DNA of 64,000 bases from Hyaloraphidium curvatum (GCA_025558095.1 JAIVFI010000025.1:496001-560000); one strand, 5' to 3'; shown: positions 21,211 through 31,747, counted from the stretch's first letter. The notes: generated by a model from the sequence alone, not told the origin. Translations and numbers: made by a program.

Positions 21211-21298
21211 TCACCGGCTCAGCGTGACCATCCCCGCATCCCCCCTCTCGGCCAGTATAGCCGCCTCCGCCAACCTCGTCAAAGCGTACATGCTGTCC
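21086..21298. repeat. imperfect direct duplication of the reductase 3' end
   Basis: The segment at about 21086-21184 (GGCTCCAGCGTGATCATTCC ... GGCCAGTATAGCCGC ... TCGTCAAAGC) matches, with indels and substitutions, the segment at about 21215-21298 (GGCTCAGCGTGACCATCCCC ... GGCCAGTATAGCCGC ... CTCGTCAAAGC), which is coding sequence for the C-terminus of the reductase. The outer copy is not part of the gene and looks degenerate. Confidence 0.75.
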
Positions 21299-22397
21299 AC
21301 CCTCGGCACATCCACCCCGACCTTTGCCGCCCGCCTAACCACCTCCCCCACGATCGCCTCCACTTCGCACTCCCTCCCCGCGATGAAATCCTGCGCCATC
21401 GAGGAGCGGAACTCCCCCGCCGCCGAGAGGAACTGGTCCACGGCCGGCTCCCCCGTAGGGATGCCTTTAGGGGGGAACCGGTTCACACCGAGGGCGGCGG
21501 TGGCGACCGCGTACACTTCGGAGAAGATGGAGAGGACGAGGCGCCGCCCGGATGGGTTCTCGCGCCGGCCGAGGGAGCCGCAGGTGCAGTTGCCCAGCGC
21601 CGTCGTGGGGTTGAAGGCGTTGTTCCCTTTGGAATGATTGATGTCAGTGAATGAAGGACGGCGGCGACGGCTTCCGCACCGGCAAGCTTGTTCCACACGA
21701 AGGGAAGCACGTCCGGCACGAAATCCGCCTTGACCCCGTTCTCCTTCCACCTCTCCGCGATCCACGCCAATCTTTCGCCCGTATCCGGGCGCACCTCGAA
21801 CTGCCCCGCTTCCAGATCACCCTCCCCCGTGTAGTTCCCGATCACCAGCGCGCCCTGATGGACGTGGCGGATGATCCCGGGCGCCTCCCTGTCCGCCGCG
21901 ACGTAGACCACCGCCGTCCCGATGGAAACCCCCGCGCCGAAGCGCAGGGCGGTGGTCCGTTCGTTCCCGATCCCGTTCTGCATGAACAGCACCGCCGTCC
22001 TGCCCGGCTCGACGGCGGGGGCCACCAGCTCGGCGGCGTCGTGGGAGGGCAGCGATTTCGTGGCCAGGAGGACGTAGTCCCACCCCGGGCCGGCCTCCTC
22101 GACCGAGGCAAACACGTGCTCGGGGCGGAAGGAGTAGTCCCCCAGAGATTTGGAGCGCACGAGGTATTCCCCGCCCCGTTCGCGAAGCGCGCCGAGGTCC
22201 GAGCGGGCGACGGCGGATACGCGCACGGAAGGGCCGAGGCGCGAGGCAAAAAAGACGCCGACGGCGCCGGCGCCGACTTGTAGGGAAGAAGGGCGTTAGA
22301 CGCGTGGGGCGTGCGATGCCGGGAGAGACGACTCACCGAGGAGGACGCGCTTGGGCGCGGAATCGGAGGATGCGAACGCCGCGGAGCCGCTCATCAT
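21211..22397 (-). CDS. 2-dehydropantoate 2-reductase (ketopantoate reductase)
   Basis: NADPH-dependent reduction of ketopantoate to pantoate in pantothenate/CoA synthesis. Exons are 22397-22337, 22276-21680 and 21626-21211; introns of 60 and 53 bases; 357 residues. The first intron splits the dinucleotide-binding motif, which reads VLLVGAGAVGVFFASRLG after splicing. Other family marks are LLATKSL, FMQNGIGNE, the VWNKL...NNAFNPTTAL segment (catalytic Lys and Asn), and a helical C-terminal domain with EVEAIVGEVVRRAAKVGVDVP. The start ATG lies only about 62-83 bp from the start of the divergent SDR gene. Related reductases share this fold, so pantoate activity is likely rather than proven. Confidence 0.88.
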
Positions 22398-22458
22398 CGT
22401 CGACGGAGCGGATCGGCAGTTCCTGACGAGTTCCAAATGCCGGGATGGGCACTCTCCG

Positions 22459-23820
22459 ATGTTCCAAACGGCAGACGCAATGTCAAGCGTCGATCGCGCG
22501 CCGCGCGAGCTCGCGGCGATCTTGGGCGGCAAACTCGACCCCCCTGCTCGCCCGATTCCAACCTCCGAGATGCGCAAATATGCCAGCGCCTTCCGCCCGG
22601 GCCTCATGGACGGCCACGTCGTCCTCGTCACAGGTCGGCCGCGGCGGAGGCACCGGAAGGAACCCGCTGATGTCTCCCACTCCCCGACGCGTCTCCAGGG
22701 GGCGGAACCGGCATCGGACGGACGAGTGGGTGGCTTCCAACGTTGCACCTGGGCATTACTTGACGCGGGTCGTGGTATGTACGGCAACCAGTCGCCCACG
22801 AACTCGCGTCCCTGGGCGCGACCGTCGTCGTCGCCGCGCGGCGCCTGGAGCAGCTCCAGAAGACGCAGAACGAGATCCGGGCCCTCGGGGGCAAGTGCGA
22901 CGCGGTGCAGCTCAACCTGAAGGAGGACGAGAGCTGCCAGGCCGCCGTGAAGACGGTCATCGAGCGGCACGGGAAGATCACGGGGCTCGTCAACAACGCG
23001 GGGTGCGTGGAGCGGAACTGGGGCCTGCTTTGGCTTACCGTGGTCCAGGGGACAATTTACGGCGCCGGCGGAAAAGATCAACGCCAAGGGCTTCAAAACC
23101 GTCGTCGAATTGAACCTTGTCGGGACGTACCAGATGATCAAGGCTGCGTTCCATCTCTACATGAAGGATCACGGGGGTTCGATCGTCAACATCCTCGCAA
23201 ACTACGAGGCGGGTTATGTTTGGTATTCCCACACTGCTGGTGAGTTGCTCAGCAGCCCGGAACCTGTTTCGTTTAGTTGCTGAACCTCCTTCAAGCCGCC
23301 CGCTCCGGCGTGGCCAACCTCTCCTTCTCCCTCGCCCAAGAATGGGCTCCCTACGGCATTCGCATCAACAACGTCGTCCCCGGCGTCATCCTCGGCGGCG
23401 GCATCGTCTCGGGGCACTACCCGAAGGAGGTGATCGAGAGCATGTTCGGGATGGAGACGACGATCCCGGCGGGCAGGTTCGGCACCGAATCCGAGATCGC
23501 GGCGGCCGTGACGTTCCTCCTTTCGCCCGTGGCGGGGTACATCAACGGCGCCGTGCTCAAGTGGGTCCTCCTGCCCCGGCTTCAGCAGGCCGCCGTGCTC
23601 ACCTCGACCGGACAGGGTCGACGGCGGCTACGCGTTCCGACAGCCGGTCAACAAGGTCTTCGGGGACCTCGAGGTGCGCGAGCCCAAGATCCCGGCGTTC
23701 ACGGGCTGGGGCGAGTCGGACGAGGACGTGGACGCCATGGGGTTCGCGCCGGTGTTCGCGGAGAAGTTCAAGCAGTACATGCGGATAGGCAAAGGGGACA
23801 AGGGGACGAGCAAGCTGTAG
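22459..23820 (+). CDS. SDR, 2,4-dienoyl/trans-2-enoyl-CoA reductase-like
   Basis: Peroxisomal-type reductase of acyl-CoA intermediates, by similarity to the DECR/PECR branch. Coding exons are 22459-22633 (alternative ATG 22480), 22699-22725, 22792-23002, 23049-23239, 23296-23560 and 23616-23820; introns are 46-66 bases and the frame closes to 357 (or 350) residues. Exon 2 is only 27 bases and encodes the heart of the cofactor loop GGGTGIGRT. Further marks are VVAARR, LVNNAGGQF, LNLVGTYQMIKAAF and SHTAAARSGVANL. The usual YxxxK pair is replaced by HTAAAR, as in DECR-like members that lack the Tyr. A C-terminal SKL-like end is present: the protein finishes in -SKL, a canonical PTS1 peroxisomal signal. 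That strongly supports a peroxisomal location. Confidence 0.9.
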
Positions 23821-23938
23821 GAGGGGTACTCAATTCACGGTCCCGCGTTTTCGTTGCTCCCGTCTCTGCCGTGCTACAGCTACCCCACCTCTCCTCTGCC
23901 ACGATCGCTCATTTCCGGCCCATGTTTGCGCTTGCCCT

Positions 23939-25331
23939 TCAGACTTGCCCCGGGTTGCTTGCCCTCGTCGGGCACCGCACCAACGCGTGGCCTTGGACAC
24001 CGCAGCACGGGCACCGCGCCTCCTCCACCCCTCCCATCTCGTGCGGCGGCTCCCTGATCTGCGCCGAGAACCAGAGCCTCTTTGCGCCCTCCCGCGACAC
24101 GGACAGCCACGACACCCGGACGTCGGTTTTGCTCGGCGGCGCCGCTTCCTGGGAAAAGAGCTCGAAACGTGCGGAAAAATGCTGGTTGGGCAGGATGGCC
24201 TGGGAGCGGCGCGCGAGCATCAGCTTGCATGCTTGCCAGAAGCACCGCAAGATCACCCACGTGGACCGTGCGCCCTCCCCAACCTCCGCGAAGCTCCGCC
24301 GGGATCCACGCCCTCAGGCTTGCGTCCGGAACTATCCATCCGCCGCTCTTGGCCTCCTTGGAGAACGAGTCGAACGCCTTGGGGCTCCGCCTCTCGACGT
24401 ACAACCGGATGCGCACGGGGAACTTGCGCTCCCGCAGCGCGCGATCGTCGATCCGCAGGGAGGCGAGGGAGGAGGATCCCGAGGGCGAGTCGGGGAGGAG
24501 GGGGAGGAAAGGAATGTGGGCGTCGGTGGAGCCGCCGGGCTGCAGGGCAAAGGGCCAGTACATGCCGTCCGCGAGGACGTCGGCATGCGAGGAAGGGTAG
24601 TAGAGATCGGGCTGCGCGCCGTCGGGGCCATCACTGAAGAGAAGATAATGAGTCAAACAACCCAGATCTCGCTCAAGTGGAATGTCAACTCACATCCAGC
24701 GACCGCTCATGACCAAGGCGAGCGAAAGGACGTAGTGGCTCTGCCAGTCCGACATGGCGCGGTCTTCGAAGAGGTGTCCGAGGGAAGTCCACGGGCCCCG
24801 CGCCGTCCTCGCCAGTCGCACGAGCGAAGAAGAGTCGAGGAACTTGGCCAAGCAAGCGAGAATGTCGCCGGGGAGATCGGCCAAAGAAGGGGGCTTGGTG
24901 AGATCTTCCGGTCCCTGATCCTGCCCGGCCGCGTCCCTCCCGAGCTCCCTCGAGACCACGCGCGGCTCGAAATCGTGGGAAAACTTGCAGTTCGTTCCCC
25001 TGCGGCAGCGTCCAATCTTGTAGTACCTGCACCTTTTCGGTTTCTCACGGAGAGCAACGCTCTCCTCCTCTCCAGACGCCCCTTCCGCGAACGCCGTCTC
25101 GGGCACCTCTCCAGCTCCGTGCTGCCCATTCTGCTCATCGCCTACTGAGCTCGTGGAATCGATGACGTGTGCGAAGCGGCATTCCGGGCCTCGACTGCAT
25201 TGTCCCGCCTGGAAGAGCCGGCACGGCGCGGAAAGGCGCTGGCGCGCGGGCTCGGCCCGGTGGAGAAGACGGCAGTGCCTGCCGAGCGGGCAAGTGCCGT
25301 TGAGGATGTACTGCGGGCACACGACGGCCAT
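23939..25331 (-). CDS. CCCH zinc-finger/F-box protein
   Basis: Exons are 25331-24694, 24633-24261 and 24199-23939; introns of 60 and 61 bases; 423 residues. Three CCCH fingers are visible: C-x8-C-x5-C-x3-H at about 5-24, C-x7-C-x5-C-x3-H at about 37-56, and another at about 100-118. An F-box-like motif follows (LADLPGDILACLAKFLDSS, about 148-170), then a beta-rich C-terminal part ending in a CPCCGVQGHALVRCP knuckle. CCCH fingers bind RNA; an F-box would recruit Skp1/cullin ligases. The pairing suggests an RNA-linked ubiquitin adaptor, which is inference. It lies tail-to-tail with the SDR gene (118 bp between stops). Confidence 0.8.
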
Positions 25332-25692
25332 TTTCGGGGTGGAGTTGGGGGCGCCTCTTTGTTGACAAGATGACTCGAATCGACGCAGACAAACCTAGCC
25401 TCGAAGTACTCTCGGACTCCAACGACTAGGCCACGCCATGATACAATGGCTTCGAAGACGCACGAGCTATCGAACCATTCAAGGTTCATCAAGACCGAGT
25501 TGGTAGCACAAATTGAAAAGCGCAAGCCGAATCAACAAGACTAAGTCGTGGATTGCATACTCAAAAGTGGATTGCATACTCAAAAGAAGCAAAAGATTAT
25601 TCGCATGGCCACAATTGTCTTAGCGATGGTTGTCGGAAGAATCACTGGCGACGTTGGGGAGAAGCCCGCTGCTCAACTACCGCTGACCTGTC
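25332..25692. other. intergenic, AT-richer, with a short tandem repeat
   Basis: About 360 bases, clearly less GC-rich than coding parts. It contains the 19-bp repeat listed separately. No ORF with coding character is visible. It separates two divergent genes. Confidence 0.5.
25548..25585. repeat. 19-bp tandem repeat, two copies
   Basis: Two perfect head-to-tail copies of a 19-base unit (GTGGATTGCATACTCAAAA) at 25548-25566 and 25567-25585. They lie in the promoter region of the small membrane protein gene at 25693. Confidence 0.95.
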
Positions 25693-26133
25693 ATGCACCC
25701 ACACACAATGCGTGCCGCCACGCCCTCCGCCGTCAACCTCCTGCGCCTCGCGGCCATTTGGAATCTCGTCACGTCGATCTATCCTCCCCTTAATGCCCGC
25801 AACACGTCGCCTGGTGGAGCGGCGTGGGCCGATTTGTTCTCTATCCTCAATCTGGGGTTCGGAACCGGTTATCTGGTGGCCTCGCGCGACCTGCGCACCT
25901 TCTGGCCCTTTGTCGCTCTCGGCGTAGCGGGAAAGTCGGCCGTGGCGGGGATTGGGGCCTGGCACTGGTGGAGGGGGACAGGAGATGCGGAGCTGGCCAT
26001 GACCGCGGCTGGCGAAGGAACTCTTGCCGTGCTTTTCTGGATGTTGCTCCGTAACCATGCAGAGGTGAGCGGCTTCTCTATCTTTTATCGCTTCAGCCCT
26101 GATCATTGTGGACAGGGCGGCAAGATGGCCTGA
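25693..26133 (+). CDS. small bacterial-type membrane protein
   Basis: Starts at ATG 25693 or, more likely, ATG 25708. The 141-146 residue chain has about four hydrophobic segments (NLLRLAAIWNLVTSIYPPL, FSILNLGFGTGYLVASRDL, FVALGVAGKSAVAGIGAWHW, TLAVLFWMLLRN). The GYL...RDLRTFWPFVALGVAGK pattern is typical of unnamed bacterial four-helix proteins. An in-frame 51-base intron at 26065-26115 (GTGAGC...CAG) would remove the odd 3' part, leaving NHAE joined to GGKMA. Function unknown; a candidate acquired gene. Confidence 0.6.
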   Translation: MHPHTMRAATPSAVNLLRLAAIWNLVTSIYPPLNARNTSPGGAAWADLFSILNLGFGTGYLVASRDLRTFWPFVALGVAGKSAVAGIGAWHWWRGTGDAELAMTAAGEGTLAVLFWMLLRNHAEVSGFSIFYRFSPDHCGQGGKMA

Positions 26134-26347
26134 CGAGACTGCTGCAGCCGGCAGTGCTGGCGTTTTCCTACTTCTTGATCCGATGCAATTATCTGGTTTC
26201 TTTTGCGAACATTCATAGACGACAGCTGAGCTTCCTCTGGTGAACATTTGATTTTGACAGTTGATTAATTGCGGCTCGTCGGGCCGTCGTCAAACATCGC
26301 ACCACGAATTCGGCCCGCGTCCCTGCCCTCGCGGGTCCGGCACCGCC

Positions 26348-27987
26348 ATGGACTTCCTGTTTTCGAGTTTGCTGCTGCCGCTCGGCCGAGCTGCGGGCCT
26401 TCGGGGGCCCGCGCCGCCGGCGCCGGCCGCGAGCGCGTCCCCCGCGACACCAGCACACTTCGTCATAATCGACGACATAGTCGTCGACTCGCAGGGGAAC
26501 CTGTTTTGGAGGGACCCGGGAACTGGAGCGCGCACTCCAGTGTCGGACGCCGAGAACGCGGAGGTCCGGAGGAGGCTCCAGCACCGGCTGCTTGGTGGGG
26601 ACAACTCTCACGTGCGGCGTTGCTCCTACAGCCTCGATGCTAACCCACCGTGCTTCCTTTCTTCTTGGCTACTTGTTGCTCGCCGCAGCCTGCATGCTGG
26701 AGGTGTCGAACGCGACTTTTACCGACGAAGACCGCGCCGCGCTCGGCATGGTTACCCCAGCGGAGGGTGGCGCCTCTGCCGTCTCTTCCGCGCCCGCGTC
26801 GTCGAACACGGACATCCAGCTCCATCCTTACACGGCAGTGTGGCAGCGGATTGAGGAAACGTTCGACTTTGTGGAGTACTTTACTCCGGAGTCCCACCGC
26901 GCAAAGCTACACTTCGTCCGGGACAAACTGCACCTTCTGTGGCGGCTTAGCACGGACGAAGGCACGCTCAGGAACGTCGTGAAGGTCATGCTGGGGATGT
27001 TTTGGAGAAAGGTGGAGCTTTGGAGGCTGCGTGGCGCGGTCGCAATGAAAGCAAGTGGGTCCATCTCCGGCTCACATCTTGGTTGCGTCAAGCTCATGTC
27101 GTCTCGGTCTTCCAATGCCGCCATCAGAATCCATGATTCAGAACCTCATCGCTTCTCTCACGACGGACGACGTGGCCCTGCTCTTTACCCAGCGCATTTC
27201 TTTCGGGGAGTTCGTCGACCGGCACCTCCTGATGCCCTCGGAAAACCCCGCTCCCTCTCTCGCACCTCCCCCGCCGCCCCCGCCGCCGCCGCCGGCTGTC
27301 CCCCCTCCCCCGCCTCCTCCGCCGCTGGCTTCGGGCACGAATGCGTTTCCCAAGCTTCGGCGGGCTCCCTCCGGCTCCGCTCGCTCCGACTCGTCCGCCA
27401 CCCTCGCGGAACCCACGATCGGGTTGCGGGCCGCGCATTCGACGTCGTCGCTCCCTTCGCGGGTCCCACTCGCTTTCAGCGAGGAGCTCGCCCTCCGCAT
27501 CCGCGAGCGCTCGCTGGTTCGGACGGAGATCAAGTCGCCCGTCGCACAGCGGCGCCTGGCCCGCGAGCGCGACGGGCAAGCCAGGACCCGACAAGAGTTT
27601 GTGCTGGACTCCATGAAGCGCCGCATCATTGAACGCCGGGATTCGTTCCGCGTATCTGGATCCGAGAGCGAAGGCGAGGGCGGGATGAGGAAGAAGGCCA
27701 AAAGCGCCGCCGGGAGCGAAGACGAATGGGAGGAGCTGGATCGGCGCGTGAAGCGCAAGGGGAAGAAGGAGAAACGCAGGGCGTCGACGGCCAAGAGCCC
27801 CGGGAAGGAGTTGAAGGCCGATCTCAAGGCCGAAGACGGTGTGGACGAGGTCACGGACATGTTCGGTGGCATGGAGTTCAGCGTGCGGTGCGAGCTTGCA
27901 AAGGCCGAGGATGTGGAGGCTAGGGAGGGGCCGAGTTTTATGCTTTCGTCTCTCGCGGCCATCGGGGGGACTGTTTCCGAGCAATGA
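26348..27987 (+). CDS. membrane-anchored, proline-rich basic protein, unknown
   Basis: Exons are 26348-26594, 26632-27054 and 27128-27987; introns of 37 and 73 bases; the frame closes to 509 residues. An N-terminal region with one hydrophobic stretch (FLLGYLLLAAACMLEV, about 90-108) is followed by a compact helical domain (FVEYFTPESHRAKLHFVRDKL... to FGEFVDRHLL, about 150-255), then two polyproline runs (10 and 8 Pro), an Arg-rich helical part (ERRDSFRVSGSESEGEG) and a Lys-rich tail (KRKGKKEKRR). No known domain is recognised. Polyproline suggests SH3, WW or profilin partners. The 37-base first intron is at the short end for this window, so the N-terminal exon is less certain. Confidence 0.6.
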
Positions 27988-28223
27988 TCACTTTGCATTC
28001 GATTGTAGTAGCTTCTTCACATTCTGTATTCAATTCACTGATCTTCCGGATCCTGTTGCGGCTTTGGTTTGGTTGTCGGCATCGCGGCCGTGGTTGTCGG
28101 CATCGCAGCCGCACCGAGGCCACGTCATCACGGCAAATCTCCAGCCGTTCAACTACAAAAGCAGAAGCGGCCAGAGACCGGACAAAGCTCCACTGCCCCG
28201 CGGAACTATTCAAGAGCGTCAAC

Positions 28224-28571
28224 ATGTCTCTCTCCACCACCTCCTCCGCGCTCCTCGGCCTCGCGGCCGACCTGGTTTTGACCGTCCTGGCCTTCGCGTT
28301 CCCTCCCCTCGCGTGAGCGTCTTCGCTCCCGCCGGGCGCGTGATCAAGCAACTGATTCGAGCTCGTTGCTCAGCGTCTGGGTCAAGCGCGGCATATTTTC
28401 GCTCGACACGTGGATCGCTGGAATCTTGACGCTCCTCGGCTGGATCCCGGGGTTCGTGGTCCCGCGGCCCATGGATACACAACTAACGTCGAGATCTTCA
28501 GGATTGCCTACGCTCTCTTCGTCGTCTGGATTAAGAGCTGGAACTCCATCTGGGCCCCATCTGTGATCTGA
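28224..28571 (+). CDS. PMP3: PMP3/UPF0057 plasma-membrane proteolipid
   Basis: Exons are 28224-28312, 28374-28451 and 28502-28571; introns of 61 and 50 bases; 78 residues. Two transmembrane helices are separated by the family signature: FAFPPLAVWVKRG ... ILTLLGWIPG, followed by IAYALFVVWIK. Yeast Pmp3 and plant RCI2 proteins sit in the plasma membrane and affect membrane potential and salt tolerance. The second intron uses a GTTCGT donor; that choice is the only one that restores the PGIAYA family reading. Confidence 0.9.
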
Positions 28572-28796
28572 TCTCGGGCCGGGGTCTCGGACGGGGCATC
28601 TCGGGACGGGGCGGTTGGGTGGCCACTAGAACGGCGGCAAGTAGAAGCAATTGTTCTTGACAGCTGACGGCTCTTTTGAAGAATCTTGATGGGTTGAGGC
28701 TTGTGATCTAGCACGGAATGTCCTCGCCGCAGTGGGTGCGGCAGCGGCAAGTTGATGTTCGGCCCGAAGCGTCTCCCACTCCGACCATTCTCCACG

Positions 28797-29798
28797 ATGG
28801 CGCAAAGCTATGACTGCATAATCCTCGGAGGCTCTTACGCTGGCTTGTCGTGCGCTCTTGCCCTCGGTCGGGCCCGCCGCACTGTGCTGGTAGTGGACGC
28901 TGGGAGTCCGCGCAATGCCGACTCGAAGAGCATCAACAACCTCGCTGCGAGGGACGGCATCGACCCGCGAACGTGGAGAAGCAGCGTTCTGAGGGACATC
29001 AGCACGAAGTACACCACCGTGCGTGTCGCGGACGCGTCGACGGCCACATCGGCTCGGAAGGTTGCGGAAGGACGGTTCGAAGTGACTATCGAACCCAATG
29101 GCGATGCGTCGCGGGCCGAAACGGCGGTTTCAAGATCCGTCGTGCTCGCGATGGGAGTCACGGCTGCCTTTCCCAAGGTTCTGGAAGGACTCCCCGCGGA
29201 TCGAAGCCGATGGTGGGGCTCCAGGGTCTTTCACTGCCCTTACTGCTCTGCCTTTGAGAATTCGGACAAGCCTCTGGGGATCCTGATGCTCCCGAATGCC
29301 ACGCCCAACGACGCTGTTGCTCAAGCGGGCCAGCTCAGCGTGTGGTGTCCCGGTCAGGTTCACTTGATCATGGACGGGCGTCAATGGGATAAGGACGGAT
29401 TCAGCGAGGCTCAGAAGGCCGCGCTCGCTGCCAATGGGGTCAAAGTCATCAGTGCCAAGGTCGCGGCTGTCACCCAAGACGAATCGGGGGACATCCGTGT
29501 GGCCTTTGTGGACCGGGAGCCGCTGGTCCTTCATTCGCTTCATTTGCGACCTCCAACCTCCCTCTCCTCGCCTCACATCGTTTCGTCTCTGGGGCCCAGC
29601 CTTCGAGGCCCGTCGCTGATTGCTGTGGACGGCATGGGGAAAACGGACATAAAAGGGGTGTGGGCTGCTGGCGATTGCGCGGAGCCCAAAGCGCAGGTGA
29701 ACCTCGCCATTGCTGCGGGCAGCAACGCTGCTTTCGGCGTGGCAGGGGACCTGGGGATGGCCGATTGGAACGACGGGAAGCTGGGAGGTAGGCTTTGA
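28797..29798 (+). CDS. thioredoxin-reductase-like FAD oxidoreductase
   Basis: Single exon, 333 residues. FAD-binding GGSYAGLSCALALGRA at the N-terminus, a redox pair in FHCPYCSAFEN (CxxC at about residue 145), and the C-terminal FAD motif GVWAAGDCAEP. This layout matches the small TrxR-like family that includes GliT, HlmI and bacterial flavoproteins which oxidise dithiols to disulfides. The NADPH-binding subdomain is divergent: the usual GxGxxA is not obvious in LGILMLPNATPNDAVAQ, as in partner-less oxidases of this family. Substrate unknown; no non-ribosomal peptide synthetase is nearby. It is followed by an MFS exporter 200 bp away in the same direction, which could be functionally linked. 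Confidence 0.85.
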   Translation: MAQSYDCIILGGSYAGLSCALALGRARRTVLVVDAGSPRNADSKSINNLAARDGIDPRTWRSSVLRDISTKYTTVRVADASTATSARKVAEGRFEVTIEPNGDASRAETAVSRSVVLAMGVTAAFPKVLEGLPADRSRWWGSRVFHCPYCSAFENSDKPLGILMLPNATPNDAVAQAGQLSVWCPGQVHLIMDGRQWDKDGFSEAQKAALAANGVKVISAKVAAVTQDESGDIRVAFVDREPLVLHSLHLRPPTSLSSPHIVSSLGPSLRGPSLIAVDGMGKTDIKGVWAAGDCAEPKAQVNLAIAAGSNAAFGVAGDLGMADWNDGKLGGRL

Positions 29799-29999
29799 AG
29801 AGGGATCGTCTTGCCGGTTCCTGGGGTGGCCTGGATGGACTAGAGGGGAGTACTCTACAATCTAATCCCTCAAGAATAAAAGGAAAATCATGTCGGGCCT
29901 TCGGCTGTTGTTCATCGTAGGTAGCCGCGGGGCGAAGAAGGGTCCAACGATTGAAGACGTCGATCAGGGCGGCGACGCGTCCCCAACTCCCCCACCGTG

Positions 30000-31747
30000 A
30001 TGGCCGCGGCTGACGCCGTCGTGGTTCCTCCGCAAGAAGAATCTGTCGGAGCTCCTCCTCCTCTTCCGGAGCGGGGCACCGCTGGCGGCGGGGAGCCTGT
30101 TCCGCCCCTGCCTCGGAAATCCGCATCGCGGCTCAAGCGCATCTTGTTCTGCGGAGCAGCCCCTCCCAAGTTCGCGAGATCAAAATGGTACACGCAGCTT
30201 TGCGTTGCGGCAGGTCTTCTCGCGTTCACCGCGGCGGAAGGCGCCTTTCTTGGTTGCGTCGCGTTCATCGCGGGAGGCAACCTGGATCTCAATGGCCAGC
30301 AAGTCGCACTTTTGATGGCCGCGGCGCACGTTACCATGCTCCCGACTGCTCTTCTAGTGCCGTTGGTTGCCGATCCGTTCGCGTCGCGCCTCATCCCAGT
30401 CTTCATCTCTCTGCTCTTCTTGGCCGGCTCAAACTTTCTGGTCGGGTCATTCCAGTCTTCCTCCTACGGAATGCTCGTGCTCGCTCGCCTTCTACAAGGG
30501 GTCGGAGCCGGGATTGCATGGGACATGGTGGTTCCGTCTTTGGGTGACGCCAACGCGGCCGACGAGGCCTTTTTCAAGGCCGTTAGCAGAACGCTGCTCG
30601 CGGGAACGGCCGGCTTTCTTCTGGGGCCACCGTGCGGTGCGGCTTTGTTCCAAGTTGCTGGATGGGCATCGCCGTTCTTCATCTGCTTCGCCTTTTCCAT
30701 CCTTTGTGCGTTGGCATGGGCGGTACTGGACTTGGAAGGAGCTGCTGAAGAGCTGACGAAAGCAGCTCTGGAAAGCGGACCTTCGACTGCGCCCGAAGGG
30801 ACAGTGACTGAGCGACGGCCCCTATTCCCTTCGGCTGCCGGGGAACCTGTGGATACACCGGCTTTTGCGGACGACGTCGTTCAGCTGACCGCGCCGCAAG
30901 TCGAGCGGCCTTCCATCGCCCGCCTTCTCTCAATCGGACCCCACGTAGCGCCTCTGCACCCACGCTTCCGCCCGGATCAGGCCATTCTGCTTGGGTTGGC
31001 ACCGGAATCAACCAGTTCGAGTACGTACATTTGGATCGCGACGTCCTGCGTCGAAACATTGCTCTTTGCCGGCATTCTGGCGACCTTCCCTTACCGCCTG
31101 ACGGATTTCGGCGCGTCACCGGCCTCGGCTGGTGGACTGCTCTTCACTCTGCTCGGAGCAGATGCGTTGGTATCCGTACTCCTCGTTCGGCTGTCGCCCG
31201 GGCCTCTAGTCCGACGATATCTTCCGTGGATCGCGTTTTCGTGCCTTGGACTGTTTTCGCCGATGCTCTACGCCGTGACACCCGAAGCCGGAATCGGTTG
31301 GACGGTGCCACCGCTGCTCGGATTCGCGGTCTTGGAAGCATGTTTCAGAGTACCTGCTCACCTGGAGATTGCGCAAGGCGTAGCTGGAAGCAATGCCGTT
31401 CCAAGAATCTGTGAGTCAGTGCGCGGCCAGAATCTGCGACCGCTTCTCACCCTTTCTCCGAAGTTGGCATCTACATGACGCTCTCTGCTGTCGGCGCAAT
31501 TGCTGGCCCTCCGCTGTGTGCATGGTTGATTGACATTCGGACGCCTGCACAGGGTATCGGAATCGTTGGCGGCTGCGTCTGCGCTTGGGGCGTAGTTGTC
31601 GGATTCGTCCTCCTCGGCCTGGACTTGGCGAGACGCGAAGGCCGCGTGCTGCCTGGCACGGAAGCAGGGACTGTCGTTGAGGAAGCTAAGTCTGAGCGGA
31701 GAGCTGGTTGGAAGCTGCAGCGACGTGATACAGGCAGAACGTTCTAG
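30000..31747 (+). CDS. MFS transporter
   Basis: Exons are 30000-31410 and 31464-31747; 53-base intron (GTGAGT...AAG); 564 residues. After a Pro-rich cytosolic N-terminus of ~60 residues there are about 11-12 membrane helices: for example LCVAAGLLAFTAAEGAFLGC, VALLMAAAHVTMLPTALLV, MLVLARLLQGVGAGIAWDM (the motif-C-like helix) and, after the intron, IYMTLSAVGAIAGPPLCAWL. A long central loop of about 110 residues is cytosolic. This is the drug:proton antiporter layout. Substrate cannot be called; export of a small metabolite is likely. Confidence 0.85.
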
